From the NCBI GenBank assembly GCA_030704615.1, contig CM060731.1, forward strand, positions 8,432,001-8,496,000: a stretch of DNA of 64,000 bases, written 5' to 3'. Origin of the DNA: Takakia lepidozioides (lineage: Eukaryota; Streptophyta; Takakiopsida; Takakiales; Takakiaceae). Position numbers and translations under genes: made by a program. Under the pieces are notes generated by a model that searched no databases, was not told the origin of the DNA, and saw nothing but the letters and a program-made list of their open reading frames with translations. Within the stretch, counting starts at the first letter, position 1; every line of letters begins with the position of its first letter. Positions 20,251 to 31,973 of this stretch are shown here, in pieces.

Positions 20251-21785
20251 CTTGCTTTGTAATTTTAGCTAGTTCGAAAACTACCAGACCGCTCGAGATC
20301 AAACAGCCCTACTCTGCCATTCTTCTCTGTCTGTCTTCTTTGTCTACTTCTCCCCTTCCTGTGCAATTCAAACTCTCAGTGTATCCCTCTCAAATTGTGA
20401 CCATCTCAAGCAGCCTGAAATATCCCTACCTCTTCCTGTCTCAGTCACGACATCGCCCTCGCCCACTGTCGAATTGTCTCTCTTTGCCCTCGCTTTGTTT
20501 TCCTCCCTTAGGCTCTCGAGGTAAGTCAAAAACTTACACCAGCAGTGTCACAGTACAATACTCTTGCACCTGCTGGGTCCTCCTTTCTCTCTTGAATCAT
20601 CCACAGAAACCGAGACTACATGTGCTGGGACCAAGAGCTGACCGTGTCGCCCCTAGATTAATAAGTACCTTTGTCACTCTGCAGCTGTGCAAGCTACCGA
20701 CCTCACTTCCCTCTCCGTGTGGGGCGCTAATAAGCAGGAAAGCTACTGGAAGCTCCCTCCCTTTGCAAGGAAGAGACTTCGTCGCACTCGCACTGGCGAC
20801 GGCGGCTCAACAGCGGCCTCATTATTACTACAGGGATAAATCATCTTACTACCCCCTTGGAATTACCTCCCTGAGACTCCTTCCAATGATAATTGACCTT
20901 GATTTAAAACACCTCATCAGATGACAGAGCCCACAGCGGTCTAACTTCTCATCTCACGGGCAGTAGGCCCCGTGTATGGTCAATGGGAGCGGGTCCCAAG
21001 GGCCAAGACTCCACCACACCAGAAACAAAGTCCACAGTGGGTGTAATAAGTATTCATTTCTTCCCGACCCAATGCACGGAGACCTCTCTCTCCAGAGTCC
21101 AGACGTCCAGACACACGAGAATCGGTCTGCCCATCCAGTTTGAGCCCATCCCAACCGAATGCGGAGGAAGGTAATTGTTTCTGCTTACGGATTGGTGTAA
21201 CTGCCAACTACTGTTCCGATCTTAGTATTGATGAACTTCAATGCACCATTACTAGCCAATAGATTCCCACAAATTCTACTGCATTAATCTGCTCGCTAGT
21301 CTCACTGTCTCACAAACTGGAGGAAAAAATACATCTGGACTCATCATAATGGTAGCACTATCTTCTCCATAAAACCTGAACTTCCATTCATACACAGTTA
21401 AAGAGATTACCGATAGTGGTCAACCACCTAGATCATTGCTAATCTCATCCTGCCTCGTCTGATATCCAATTACTCCCTAACTCCTCGCCCCCACTCTGTC
21501 ATCAAGCACCGCACAAGAATCAACTCGGAACTTGGCAAACTGCAATTCCTTTACAATAACTAAGCTACCGCCGAGAAGATGAGGTCGGACAAGTTTGAAA
21601 CAATGATGAGCACAGTCTCACGTTGACCGCCATGGATCCGAGCAGCGTTTGAACTGAGACGGGCAGGCGGGGCAGAATCAGCGAGGAGGGTGGTTGGAAC
21701 AGTGCCGCATTTCAAACTCCAAAGGCCGTTTGCACGTCCGAACGTGGGCAGTAACAAAACATGTCAGCTCCTTTTCAAAAGATCC
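20251..21785. other. promoter side of the glutaredoxin gene, intergenic
   Basis: Pyrimidine-rich on the plus strand just upstream of the minus-strand start (about 20250-20560), consistent with a 5' untranslated or promoter region. Open frames here lack motifs. No gene is supported. Confidence 0.4.
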
Positions 21786-21789
21786 ATAC

Positions 21790-21990
21790 CTCTGGTTCGG
21801 CAAACTAACTACTTCTGGTTAGGAATACTACCTTCTGGGTTCGGGGTTCGAATCCCCACTGGGCAATGACGGACAGGACGAATGAAGGTGGGGCTCCGGC
21901 TTGGGGACCGTCGTCGCGTCAGGAAAACAGTGATCGTACTGATCGTCGCCTTGTTGTGTCATTGGGGCTGGACATCTCTTTATTTTGTCT
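21790..21990 (+). repeat. tRNA-derived SINE-like element
   Basis: A near-perfect T-arm and box B (GGGGTTCGAATCCCC, 21842-21856) follows a GGTTAG-containing stretch resembling box A. The DNA after it (ACTGGGCAATGACGGACAGG, then a GC-rich tail) is not an acceptor stem, so this is a retroposed tRNA-like element and not a tRNA gene. Confidence 0.4.
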
Positions 21991-22727
21991 TACTGATTTA
22001 AATACGCCTTAACCCGTTTCGGGATTCTAGGAAGTAGATTTTCCTATGTATTTTTTTGCGGATGTTAACATTTTTTAATGATCCCAACTGCACTTAATAT
22101 TCTGACAGCATGGCCCACCCTCTCATGTTCAAAGCAACGAATTATAATATAATATCCGACTTGTAGATTTTCTTAGAAAACCCAGGGGTCGTGAAATTGG
22201 AAGGGCCATGTAGAGTTGACGGTATACGTGGCGAGTCATAATTGGCCCACATTTGGGCCCACTTGCAGTGAGATTACCTGCAGGAAGGTTCATGGAAAGT
22301 ACGAAGCAAATAGTCAAGGTGATCAACAACCAAAAGAACTCTCAAGTGTCTCTGACACAAAGGCAGCTATCTCTTTTGCCTGGGAGCCCTCTTTCACCAT
22401 TGGATTTACAGTTTGTTTCTACCACACTATGTATAGGGTAACGCCCTGAGTGGAGGGCATTCCTGGATTTGAGGGCCTGACGCCCGAGGGCGGTAGAAAT
22501 GCCAAAAAACTTTAAAACAATATAATGGCGGATTCTGCATTTCGGAATGCACTCGAGGGAGCTGCTGGGGTGCATTCCGATGAATTCTGCTTTTTAACGG
22601 CACGGTAATACAAACAAAAGTTTTTGGCAGTGCTTTACTGTAGTGTAATCCACACCCTCACCGCCGGGGTTGAGTGAAACATCTAATTACAAAGGAGTTG
22701 ATTTTTCACCTTGAATTGCTAAGCTAT
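21991..22727. other. intergenic
   Basis: No coding region or named repeat recognised. A short imperfect repeat around 22540-22590 (GCATTCCGATGAATTCTGC and its near-inverse GATTCTGCATTTCGGAATGC) is present. Confidence 0.3.
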
Positions 22728-22840
22728 GGAGATCTTTTTTTATTTTTTTATTTTTTTTGGGAGAACAGGGGGGATGCCCTGGTCTAATTTTATTATAGGT
22801 TATTTGAGGGGAAAAAAAATTAAAACCCTGGAGATCATTT
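22728..22840 (-). repeat. retroposon 3' end-like repeat, copy 2
   Basis: Poly-T, then GGGAGAACAGGGGGGATGCC and CTGGTCTAATTTTATTATAG. It matches the layout of the copy at 16921-17000 and reads as a retroposon tail on the minus strand. Confidence 0.4.
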
Positions 22841-23190
22841 TGACCCCAATAAGCACATACAAAGACCCTAATAATAAAAAAGGCTGTTTGGCTTCAAAGA
22901 GGAGCAGGAAAAATTATCCCGTCGCTCAAAAAGCTTGTGCACAACTCAAGTTTCATACTTTCTTTTTTTTTTACTTGGCTAAATCCAAAAACAAAACCCC
23001 CTCCCCTTGTAAAATACTAAAACTCTCTTTGTCCTGGTGAATTTCTCCACAATTTGCTGGGCAGATATAGATGGTAGGCAACGTGAATATGGCAAGGTTC
23101 AAGTTTTTGGATCTAATATGGTAGGTGTGTAGCCTCAATTAACTCGCCACGGGTTACTTGTCTGGGGGCTGAAATTTGCCCAATGGCGGG

Positions 23191-23680
23191 TTAACTGTGG
23201 CTCAGGTTTCATTCCAAGAAAAGAAAGAAAGAAACATCATTGGGTACTATAACCATTTGATTCATTTTATGTTGCCACAAAACTACCCACTAATCAGCTT
23301 AGCGGAAATGGTATGATGTCACCTAGAATGATGCTAATCTAACTGAAGAATGTTGATCGAAGTTTGAATCCATGAGTGTATGCTCATGAGCTCAGTGAGC
23401 ATACTGAAAACAATTCTCACAATATACCGGAATAATGCCATCATGAAACATGTGAACATGTGAGAATTGTTTTCAGTATGCTCATGAGCATACACTCATT
23501 GATTCAACCATTCTTGAGTTACATTAGCATCAACATTCTAGGTGACATCAGCATAGCATTTCCACTAATGGGTAGTGGGTAGTTTTGTCGCAACATGAAG
23601 TGACTTGAATGGTTATAGGTAGTAATACCCAATGATGTTTCTTTCTTTCTTTTTTCGAATGAAACCTGAGCAACAGTTAA
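23191..23680. mobile_element. 490-bp foldback/MITE-like element with TTAA ends
   Basis: Nearly the whole element is an inverted repeat. The left arm begins TTAACTGTGGCTCAGGTTTC and the right arm ends with the matching inverse (CCTGAGCAACAGTTAA). Inner blocks also pair, including GAAAGAAAGAAACATCATTG and GAAAACAATTCTCAC. TTAA at both outer ends (23191-23194 and 23677-23680) would fit the target preference of piggyBac elements, but the TTAA can equally be counted as part of the arms. There is no coding capacity. Confidence 0.65.
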
Positions 23681-23869
23681 AGGGAAAATTAAGCCCCCTT
23701 TCTGAGCCATGAGGCATAAGAGAAAAGACGGCACTTCTCTAAGTTCTTACAGCGAACATAGCCCCAACCAAAGGCGATGAAACCACTGGGGATTAAACCC
23801 TAGACCCACCCCCGTAAATTTATTTGTATCGCTGACTTTGGCTCCTCCTTTGTGAATAGAGATATATAC

Positions 23870-24620
23870 CACTGGTATTGGGGTTCAACCCGGGTATCAA
23901 TAATGGGTATCAACCTGGTATCGCAGAACCTACCAGTTGAGTAGGTTGTGGCGGTAATACTCGGGTCAACCCCAGTTCACACTAATATCACTCCAGGCTC
24001 TACCATGTTGATGCTCGAAACCGGCTTGCATTCTTCTTGCGATACCGGTATTGAGACACAGATTGGCCCAAAAAAATTGGTGAATCCTGGGTAGGGTTTT
24101 TCACATTATGAGGGATGGTGGTTGCTCCGTAGAAGATCAGATTTAGGCATTTGTACTAATCAGATTAGCATACTCTGGCTTTCTGCAACTACAACTTGGC
24201 ATATTTCTATGAATTCAAATTGTCTCTTTTCGGGACAATTTTCCAGCATTTTCTTGCATTCAAGCTTTGTATGTATGTTTTTGTTTGAATATTCAGGTTG
24301 TATGTTTGTGATTTGGCCAGTCATTCTCTATTGTGCGCTGCATGTTTCTGTTTTGGCTTGGCTTTCAGGTTGTGTATGATGGGTGCAAAAACTATTGATA
24401 CCCGGGTTGATATACCCCTGGTACTGCAAAAAATTACCCCAATCATTGATACCACTCACCCACCACTGCCAAAGCAAATACTTATACCAATATTGTATTT
24501 GAAAAGCCAGACCCTGCAATATTTAGGTTGATACCCTGATTCTAATTTCATAACAATGCAAGACCCAGACCCGACTGGTATATTAAATCAATACCAGTAC
24601 AACACTGATATATGCCTTTA
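23870..24620. repeat. CTGGTAT/ATACCAG-dense region, copy 1
   Basis: Many short forward and reverse copies of GGTATYR and TACCRG motifs (ACCAGTT, CTGGTAT, GATACC) within 750 bp, without coding potential. A larger region of the same character lies at 45.75-46.84 kb. Confidence 0.45.
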
Positions 24621-26177
24621 ATTGGAACACACATAAGAGTAGGCACTTATGCCATCCCATAAAAGTAAAGATGGACACTTTGCCGAACCAAGCGTCAATT
24701 ATGGTGTCGCTTGACCCCACAGGGCAACAAAACTCTCAAAGGGTCCAAAACATTTGCAAAAGATAGCACTCTACATATATATATATAACACAACTGGTGA
24801 CAGAGGCCCTAGAAGCTTTGGAATTAGAACCGAACACTATAAGGAACAAGCACACTGCCCAGCAAAGCCCAAGAACCGAGGGTGAGAAGGCAGAGACCGA
24901 AACAAACAACACAGGAACAGCCATGGACAAAACGGAGGAGTGAGCCCACAAGGGCGGCCAACTGCCAAAAGAAACACAGCCTCCACTTCAAAAAGTGACC
25001 AATTTTCCATCACTTTCCATCATTTGTCATTGACCATTTTCATCAATATGATGAACACAGTCAAAGAAATGGATGAAATAATCCTGTAGCGAAGTTTAGA
25101 GATGGAAAGAATTCAGTGCAACGTGGACAATGTCATCTAATGTCATCCAGTGGAAGGGGACCTATAGGCGCTTAATGTTAAACTTGCAAGCAGATCCAAG
25201 GTGGATCTTCCAAGCGCGAGGTAACTTATTTTATGTTTGCCAGGAGTGTCACGAGGGTAAAGTAAACTATTGATTTTGGAAATTTGGAGGGGTCCCCTAT
25301 CAGTGTCATGGTCAGTGACATGTCCACTGAAGTCCAGTGAATTGAACCTGTCCTGTCCCTTGTCACTTAGAGGGGACCCACCTATAATAGTGAAGGACAG
25401 GTTCAATTCACTGACTGGGAAAAGGGGATTTATTTTTGAGGGGTTGCTCTCGCCCACAGTGCCAGTACTATAGCATAGTATTTGAAGAATACAGAGAGCA
25501 CCTCTCTCCAGTGTTGTCTTTGTCAAATAAAGTAAAACTAGGGTAGCCTGTGCCGCTGGCCAAAGTGTCCAGTGTCATCTAAGTAGATTAAAGCACATTA
25601 TTATTGCAAGGCTACTTTTAAGATCTGATAGACATTGTTTTGAACTTCCCTTCTTTTGACATGTCATTTACTATGAATCAATCATTATGATTGGACCGCT
25701 ATTTTTCTTAAAGACAGTTTGATAAACATTTTGCCCTCATTTTGAAAGGCAAAATGGCTCGTGGAGACATCAAGGGCGTCAAATTAAAGTGTGGGAAGGG
25801 CTATAGTTGGGATTGCCCTTCAGACAGTGTCGGTTTCATTAGATGAGTGAATAGTGTTTGCATCTCTTATTTCTCTTCTTTTTGTAAATCAATTATTAGT
25901 CGAACTAGAGTACAAGTGTTGTTTTATTATATGTTGGCAAAGAATATGATTGGCACTTTGTTAGGCACTCTTATTTATGCAAGGCTATTTTTTGCATGTC
26001 CTTTAGTGTAAAAGGTGACCCAATAATGTGATTCTTCTTTTTGAATGGCTCTTTTTGGTCCCTATCAAACTAGATCAACCCCACTACCAATCAAAAGAAA
26101 GGGCTATGACATAGTCTCATAAATTGTTAGAGCAGCGTCACATACATGTGTGGAGCCAATACCCAAGATCATGATTC
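24621..26177. other. intergenic with one stem-loop
   Basis: No supported gene. A 17-nt inverted repeat, with GTGAATTGAACCTGTCCT at about 25337-25354 and its inverse at about 25396-25413, forms a stem-loop with a roughly 41-nt loop. A TA-dinucleotide run is at about 24774-24787. Confidence 0.4.
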
Positions 26178-26519
26178 TTAGCTTATGATGGGAGCTATTC
26201 TTACGCTTCCCCTCCAATTTGAGTAGTTATGGACATGATAACACATTATTTCACCGGCAGAGTGTGTGCCCAAACTTCGGTTGGTAACCTCCTTTAAAAT
26301 GGGCATGACGAGCATATTTTGTTGAAAATTGAAATCAGCTACCCACATAATGATCACGGCTTGATGTAGTACTCTCCACAAAAGGTAGCGCCTCAAAAGG
26401 CTACTGCTTTCCAGTAGAAAGGTGAACACCTTTGTGACACCAATCCGTCGATTGAACCCACCACTTCCGAGGAGGTATGTGCCAATTACCACAAGGTTAG
26501 AATTTGATTGACAAATCAA
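26178..26519 (-). pseudogene. possible LINE endonuclease fragment
   Basis: In mixed minus-strand frames I can read pieces resembling the end of a LINE endonuclease: a IDWCHKG-like block, PFEALPFVESTTS-DHY and FSTKYARHAHFKGG. Several stops and shifts interrupt it. The match is by eye only and could be accidental. The piggyBac element begins just beyond it, at a TTAA at 26520. Confidence 0.25.
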
Positions 26520-26523
26520 TTAA

Positions 26524-26538
26524 CCCCTAAAGGACGAG
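26524..26538 (+). repeat. piggyBac terminal inverted repeat, 3' side of element
   Basis: CCCCTAAAGGACGAG directly after TTAA. It differs by one base from the inverse of the other end at 30201-30215. Confidence 0.85.
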
Positions 26539-26943
26539 AGGTGCTTCTGGGTTTTTGGACAATTCCGGGAATTTCCCAAAAATACCCTAAATTGCATTTG
26601 GGATGTGGGATTTTGTGAAATTTCCGGCCTCCTCCAGGTCAGGCAATCGGTGGCCGGAATTTCGCCTGAATCTAGCGACGTTTTCCGGGCCACGTCAAGG
26701 TTTCCCATTATTTGCCAGGGCCAGCTCATTCGAGCCGTCCCGATGTTCCTCGGCGTTTAGGGGAGGGCCTCACAAGCACCCGACTCTAACTGTCGGGGTT
26801 CCTTCTTTGTGAACTTGTCAACTACCACCAGACATGGGACAAGCCCGACAAGCAAGTTTACACACTGAACTGAGGGGGAGTCGAACCCCCTGATCTACCC
26901 TCATATGTAGAGAGTCCCCCCCCCCACACACACACCCACATGT

Positions 26944-29255
26944 TCATCGACCCCGGAGTTGATGTGCATCACGCAAACAATTGCCAAGACACATGAATGC
27001 ATCCTCGCATTGGGGACAGAAGTAGTGGGTACGCAGCCTGCGGCGGATGCACACACGACGAAGCAGGCTGTGCAAAGAGGAATGCCAGCGGGCAGGCTCT
27101 GTCGCCAACACGGATGCACGAACCGGACGCACATGCAGCCTGCCAGGAGCTGTAAGGGCGTGTGCCAAGGCCAACGAGAACTCCAGATGGGTCAGGGGAC
27201 GCAACCCCCTCGCTCTCATGTGATAGACATGCAAGATGTAAGAATTCACAATCGTGGTGTCCACAAGGAAAAAAAACATCTATGCCACCATTTATGAGTC
27301 TTCAGCTGCATGCTATATGCAGCTCGCATCTGGTCTTGTACATCTACACCACGCATGTAAGTTTGGTATTGAACATGCATTGGAACAGAAGGCACCTGTA
27401 CCCTAGCATTCCCCACAAACCTTCGCACCATCACAGGTGAATTCGGACCAGATGTTGGCCGAGATGCGGATGACACCATGAACACGCCTTTCTTATCCCA
27501 CCACAAACAAGCAACATCTTGTCGGCTGCGGTGCATACGCCACCATGTGTCCCCTTGCTTGGCAGTCTTGGACTTGGACAAGCGCGTCGAGGAAGGAGGC
27601 AATCCCTTTCTATTGACCCTGACAGTGCCAGTGGCCCATGTCCCAAGCAAAGCCATGTCATACAGCAACCTAGGTGATGTGAAGTAATTGTCAGTCACCA
27701 CCACATGGCCAAGTCCATGCAATGGAGACACTAAACTCCAAACCACATCATATCCTTCACCTTTGCTAGACTTCTTCCTGATGCCCTCGGGGCCCCCATT
27801 CTTGCCACAATAGACATCAAAATCATACACATAGCTACTGACTGCGTCTGCAAGGGCCTACACTTTGATGCCCCACTTGCATGGCTTTTTAGGCATATAC
27901 TGCCGTATAGCACAATACTTACCCTTGTACCTTATCATAATCTCGTCAACTGTCAACAATTTGTGCAAGTTCCAATGCCATTTGCAGGCACTGGCAATGT
28001 CTTCACATGCCCATCTCACTTTCCCAATTTTGTCAAACGCAGGACTGCTACGATCAGACACCAACGTCAGGTTATCCACCAAATGCAAGCAACGTAAGAT
28101 TGCTTCATAACGCTCTCTTGTCATGACCTTCCTGATGATAGGGCATGCAAAGAATACCTCACTCTGCTGCCAGTAGCAGCGGCTGTTTGGCAGCCTCTTT
28201 ATCCACATAAACAAACACAAACCAAGTCAGGCGAGTAGCTCTGGCACAACCAATGGCCTCCAAGAAGCACCACCTCGAGTTTCATACGTCATCCTCTCCG
28301 CCGCGTAACGATTGGTCTCTCGACAAATTCGCAGCAGGGTTGCTTGGGTCCAGAACAACTTGAAAAACAATTCCACAAGGGAACAATTCCCAAAAATCCG
28401 CTGCAACATGGGCTCACGTGGGGGACTAGAGAATTTTTCTTTATCACTGCAGAAGGTAGTTTCTCTGCACTCCCAACTTGCAGGAGCGAACAAAACTGCA
28501 AAAGCCTCTTCACTCACCTCGTCAACCTCCTCGGCAGGCCCATCACTCTCCCAGTCCTTTTCCTCACACGAATTGCCCTCATATCCCTCCATAAGCCCCA
28601 TCTCCACATCCCCATTTCCACGATCCAACAAGTCTAAACCACTAGCATCCAAATTGGGCCCCGCATGGGAAGAGCCCTGCAAATTGAAAGACAACACATG
28701 CAGAGGAGACCTGTAGGGGTTAGCGGGAGGCGCACAGTCACTCGCAGTGAATTGCATTTGTGCGCTACCGCCCACTGTGCACCCCGCATCACTCCTTCTT
28801 TTCACAGTTCTTCTCCTCACAGGTGGTCGATGAGGAGGCGAATTCTCCTTGCCTGCAGGCCTTTCCCGCTTCTGGCGCGCTACATCCCTCATTTGTTTGA
28901 CTGTCCTCATCTGGCCAGACATCCTCTCTAAGCACAACATTCATAGCCTCACTAAAGCCCCTTTTGTCACCTTCCTCCCTTCTCTCTTTCCACCCCAAAA
29001 TCAAATTAACATGCCTTCTAAATGCAAAGTGAAAATTCACAGGACGAGGGTGCTTCGGCCACGCTGCGCGCACGGAGGCAGAGGCAAAGAAAGCAAGTAC
29101 TCCTCACATAGCAAACCCAAAATCTCCCTCAATTGCCCCTCCGTACAGTGCTGCTCAATCAACGCCCACTGAGTGACCACCTCAATAGCCCTCTTATACT
29201 GCAGCGGAGGTGTTGGTGGCTCCAAGGCATCACACACCTTGCGCTTGTGACCCAT
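26944..29255 (-). pseudogene. piggyBac transposase with stops and frameshifts
   Basis: The reading starts MGHKRKVCDALEPPTPPL (29255) and includes CTEGQLREILGLLCEEYLLS, then after frame changes near 29.04 and 28.8 kb the acidic N-terminal region (SEEAFAVLFAPASWECRET). The catalytic DDE_Tnp_1_7 core follows in one frame, broken only by TGA at 28227-28229 and TAG at 27858-27860, the latter where Trp is expected after KWGIKV. All three catalytic Asp residues are visible: LTVDEIMIRYKGKY, VVVTDNYFTSPRLL and MRGVDVQDQMRAAY. A run of eight A at 27269-27276 marks a frameshift, after which the cysteine-rich C-terminal domain (CIRRRLRTHYFCPQC, CLGNCLRDAH) continues to 26944. The protein normally cuts and pastes the element at TTAA in the nucleus. 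Confidence 0.85.
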
Positions 29256-29365
29256 AGCATCCTGCGCCCAGACCCTATAAACCCACCTAAGTACGAGCAA
29301 TGCAAATGAGGAGACACAGAATGCAGAAATGACACCAACGGCCGCCAAGGCATAGCGCTGCAACA

Positions 29366-29667
29366 CCCTAAACGAATGCACTAAAGCTCATTCAACAGAG
29401 GCGACAGTAATATCCCAAGACACAAAGAAGCAACAAGCTAAGGGCACTTAGCATAAATGAGAGAGCCATGTGCACTGCCTCCCCCCAGCCTACGAATTCA
29501 TGAATGCGCATCAGCGCCCTAAACGAACGCACTGAAGGACATTCAACAGAGGCGGCAAAGCATATCAGAGAACACAGACAAGCAACAAGCTAAGGGGACT
29601 TAGCTTCAATGACAGAGCCTGTAGAATGCCTCTCCCCAGCCTGCGAATTCATGAATGCGCAGACGCG
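29366..29667. repeat. 151-bp tandem duplication in piggyBac leader
   Basis: Two adjacent copies (29366-29516 and 29517-29667) share CCCTAAACGAAYGCACT, CATTCAACAGAGGCG, AAGCAACAAGCTAAGG and CGAATTCATGAATGCGCA. It lies upstream of the transposase start, in the presumed promoter or leader. Confidence 0.7.
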
Positions 29668-30200
29668 CCACCCGCCTCTAACCCTCAGCAATTGTGGGTT
29701 GGATACCCAGGCAACCAGAAATCAACAAGGCCTTGTGCCAACGCAAAATGCTGTCGAACACAAACACAAGCCACAAAATGCATGCGGGATGGAGTTGGCG
29801 GGGAGCTGTGAAGAAGAAGGTCGAGCTGCCAAAATGCGCGCAAAAGACGGGCCGGGCGGGGGGTGCACAAAGGGCCGGGCGGTGCCATCATGGCGGGTGC
29901 CCATGCACCCCATGCCTCATCACCCCTGCTTGCCCCCCGCCACAAAATCCCACCTGCGTGGCCGCTGCCACCTGCCATGTCGACGGTCAACTGCCGTGGC
30001 CCCCCCCCACCCAAAATCCTGCAATTTCCAAACTTCAAAAAATTCCTGACGACAGAGTTTTTCTCTGTTGGGGGCGCCATAAAGACTTGCATGTGCACCT
30101 CGTTCCGCGCTACATTTTTTGTTCAAGCCGCTTGTTCATCGGACTTCATCTGTGCATGCTACGGATGGATGAAAAATTGGGCCAACCCAATTCGGGTCGG

Positions 30201-30215
30201 CTCGTCGTTTAGGGG
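30201..30215 (-). repeat. piggyBac terminal inverted repeat, 5' side of element
   Basis: CTCGTCGTTTAGGGG, followed by TTAA at 30216-30219. The sequence just inside it is shared with the left end of the fragment at 55600. Confidence 0.85.
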
Positions 30216-30219
30216 TTAA

Positions 30220-31632
30220 TACAATCAATGCAACTAAAGCCACTATGGACATGGTGGAATCCATTCTACAAGCAACAACCATCTCAAAACAATATAGAAT
30301 GGTAGCCAACGATTCAAGAGTTCCAAAATACTAATTTGTTCATCCATGACTTGTTAAGATGAGACTACATGGAAACATGTCTACTTATTGGATTGCAAAC
30401 TACAATGTGGAAAAACAAGTGGTTGTAGTTACAAATCAGAGGCTTGCAACCAATAAATAGAGAGATTGAACAATATAAGCAAATATGCGTTGGCGACGTG
30501 ACCTACTTCCTACTAGTACCCCTTTGTTTCGTGATACGTGAAGGGGAATAATAATGGGAGGCACTTACTACTGCATATTCATCAAAAGGTATGTTGTTTG
30601 ATGTTGTTGTATCCTAAATGTTTATATAATTAATGTTAATGTTAATGTTTTGTAGGCTAAAGTGGCCCTTTACAACAAGGGTTCCACAGCTATTTTGCAG
30701 TGTATAATTGTTTTTCCAAACTATCTACCTTACATTGTACAAAGGAACGATCTTGGACATCTTGTCATGTAAATCCTTGCTTATTATGAAGGGTTAATTG
30801 ATTTTTCCTGGCTTAATTGTTATCATTAATGTTGTGTGGATATTCGTGACTTACACGTGTTGATGTAGTGGAGCATCTTGTAGTGGATGTTGGAGAAAGA
30901 ATTACTGAACCAAACCCGCCCAGCTTATTACGGAGAGTCATGTTATCCTCTAGGCATGTGCAACACCAAAAATATTGGTTTGTCAATATTGATGTGTAAA
31001 TGTCTTGGTAGGCGGAAAAGCAATGATGGCCAACCAGCAACGTCAAAGTCAAGGTGAAAGTGTTTGATGTAGGTATCTTGAAAAATATGCAAGATGGAAA
31101 TTACTAGATGACTATTACCCATCTGAAGATTTGGACCATGTATAACAAGAATCCTTTAAAGAAACTTATAGTTGTGTTATTACATTTTAAATACAAGTGC
31201 ACTTGTTTCAATGCCATTTGCATAGAAAAGAGACCGTCAAAATCTAGCTGTATGGCTTGAACATTCTTATAAATAACATGTTGGCCATGTACTACGTCGT
31301 GTAGGCTATCTTGAGGTTTATTTAATTTGAGGAGTAAAATCAGATTATGTCGTGACATTCGTGCCTTAGCTGAGCACATCATCTAAAATACTTTGATCTA
31401 TAATAACAACAACAAATGTAAATTACATTGGGATAGTCAAACAAGAATAATATGTAACTAAATAACTAGGTTTCAAAAACAACAAAACCCAAGTTGGGAG
31501 ATCTTCTTTCTATGCAGGAAAAATAAAAATAAAAAATCTTATTGATGTAGTATCTTTTTGGGTTACTTTTTGAGAATTAATTAGATTTATCATACAGCTT
31601 TGTCATCAACGATGTTGAAAGTATGACATATA
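30220..31632. other. intergenic, AT-rich
   Basis: No gene recognised. Small open frames lack motifs. A GTTAAT-type triplicate (TTAATGTTAATGTTAATGTT) is at about 30631-30650. Confidence 0.35.
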
Positions 31633-31922
31633 CTACGGGGCATTTAGAAGTTTTGATCTCAAACACATCTTCCATGTAGGCAAGAGTTTGGGTGATGCGT
31701 GGAAGACTAATACTGTGCAAGCAAGGCCATCGTCAACAAAGAGTGTAAGAAGTAGGGCATGTGCTCGACTACTGAAATAGACACAATGGTCAGCTGTATA
31801 GGCCGGTAAGTGATGATGAATGAGAAAATCATTGAACCGCTGGTTCCACACTCGAGAAGCTTGTTTGAGCCCATAGATAGACTTTTGAAAATGTTGTGAG
31901 GAAACATACTCGGATACCTAAG
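31633..31922 (-). pseudogene. Ty1/copia reverse transcriptase fragment, first half
   Basis: The minus-strand frame reads HFQKSIYGLKQASRVWNQRF, then ADHCVYF and the catalytic-site motif LTLFVDDGLAC. These are hallmarks of the copia reverse transcriptase palm. The fragment begins within SEYVSSQHF and ends soon after the VDD motif. It lies back-to-back with the second half on the opposite strand. Confidence 0.65.
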
Positions 31923-31973
31923 TGTTATGTTGGTTTGCACATTACATGTAATCGATGTCATCACTTACTTTAC

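Larger units (their letters stand above)
26524..30215 (-). mobile_element. full-length piggyBac element, decayed transposase
   Basis: Both ends are present. The left terminal repeat is CCCCTAAAGGACGAG and the right end, inverted, is CCCCTAAACGACGAG. Each is flanked by TTAA (26520-26523 and 30216-30219), the diagnostic piggyBac target duplication. The 3.7-kb interior encodes a piggyBac transposase on the minus strand plus about 0.8 kb of 5' leader. Related relics in the window lie at 8.5, 47.6-49.5, 52.1 and 55.4-57.0 kb, so the family was once active in this lineage. This copy carries stops and frameshifts and could move only with help from another copy. Confidence 0.9.

Noticed and set aside
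21842-21856. Possible tRNA gene (perfect T-arm)
   Set aside because: No pairing acceptor stem or complete anticodon arm around it; better read as a SINE-like relic.
26901-27440. Plus-strand open frames inside the piggyBac element
   Set aside because: They are shadows of the minus-strand transposase C-terminus.
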